Positions 40,255 through 40,282 of a stretch of 40,282 nucleotides of DNA are shown here, in pieces. Below the pieces are notes generated by a model. The model saw only the letters and a program-made list of their open reading frames with translations, did not search any database and had not been told where the DNA came from. Position 1 is the stretch's first letter; every line of letters starts with the position of its first letter. The stretch covers positions 1 through 40,282 of the forward strand of contig JAHBUU010000006.1 in NCBI GenBank assembly GCA_019637895.1. The letters run 5' to 3'. The position numbers and the translations under genes are program-made. Origin of the DNA: Pseudobdellovibrionaceae bacterium (GTDB lineage: Bacteria > Bdellovibrionota > Bdellovibrionia > Bdellovibrionales > Bdellovibrionaceae).

Positions 40255-40282
40255 ATGGCGCATGATGAGAGTCTTCTCGCAC
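40255..40282 (+). CDS. Possible start of a plus-strand gene, cut by window edge
   Basis: ATG at 40255 opens a frame (MAHDESLLA...) that runs to the window end. AAGGA lies about 11 nt upstream and a candidate promoter is 30 bp upstream. Only nine codons are visible, so no family can be given; minus-strand frames here do not look like the end of leuS. Confidence 0.3.

Noticed and set aside
1-40282. tRNA, rRNA, CRISPR, IS element or prophage signals
   Set aside because: No clover-leaf sequences, repeat-spacer arrays, transposase or integrase genes, or terminal inverted repeats were seen; almost all space is taken by housekeeping and envelope genes.

Overview
The window looks like chromosomal DNA of a member of the Bdellovibrionota, probably a Bdellovibrio relative. 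This is inferred from three things: the lipid A gene order with a Gfo/Idh/MocA gene between lpxA and lpxB, Bdellovibrio-type envelope genes, and a complete Agl-Glt-like gliding/trans-envelope motor operon of the kind known from Myxococcus and Bdellovibrio. The DNA is dense, many genes overlap by 4 nt (ATGA), and there are no tRNAs, rRNAs, IS elements or CRISPR arrays that I can see.

Region 1 (1-10219, minus strand) is an outer-membrane biogenesis operon read right to left: bamA, skp/ompH, lpxA, a GnnA-like oxidoreductase, lpxB, lpxK, an LpxL/LpxM-type acyltransferase, a DUF3108 lipoprotein, then two GT9 (heptosyltransferase-family) genes, the last cut by the window edge. lpxD, fabZ, lpxI/H and a GnnB aminotransferase are absent here. 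An AGE-family sugar isomerase gene runs divergently from bamA (10597-11769).

Region 2 (11820-18965, minus strand) holds ybeY and a 7TM-HD (PgpH-like) gene, prfB with an intact programmed +1 frameshift, lolC/E and lolD, and a secreted glutaminyl cyclase. Divergently on the plus strand lie mazG and mgsA (19045-20234). They are followed by a 58-codon minus-strand ORF and a 366-bp regulatory gap.

Region 3 (20819-33441, plus strand) is the most interesting part. Eleven tightly packed genes end at a strong terminator: a VWA/MIDAS lipoprotein (CglB-like), a GYF-PilZ protein, one ExbB/TolQ/AglR-type and two ExbD/TolR-type motor proteins, a 1268-aa periplasmic TPR protein, a small exported protein, an FHA-like/TM/TonB-like (AgmX/PglI C-terminal, GltG-like) protein, an outer-membrane beta-barrel, a second TPR protein and a coiled-coil periplasmic protein. 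Together they predict a proton-driven machine spanning inner membrane, periplasm and outer membrane, with a surface adhesin and cytoplasmic signalling inputs. One of the two ExbD-type subunits lacks the proton-carrying Asp.

Region 4 (33530-40282) has a small secreted protein and murJ (minus), rpsT with its terminator (plus), then a minus-strand block read right to left: lptE, holA, a PilZ protein, an M13-like secreted zinc metallopeptidase and a small exported protein. A further plus-strand gene may start at the right edge.
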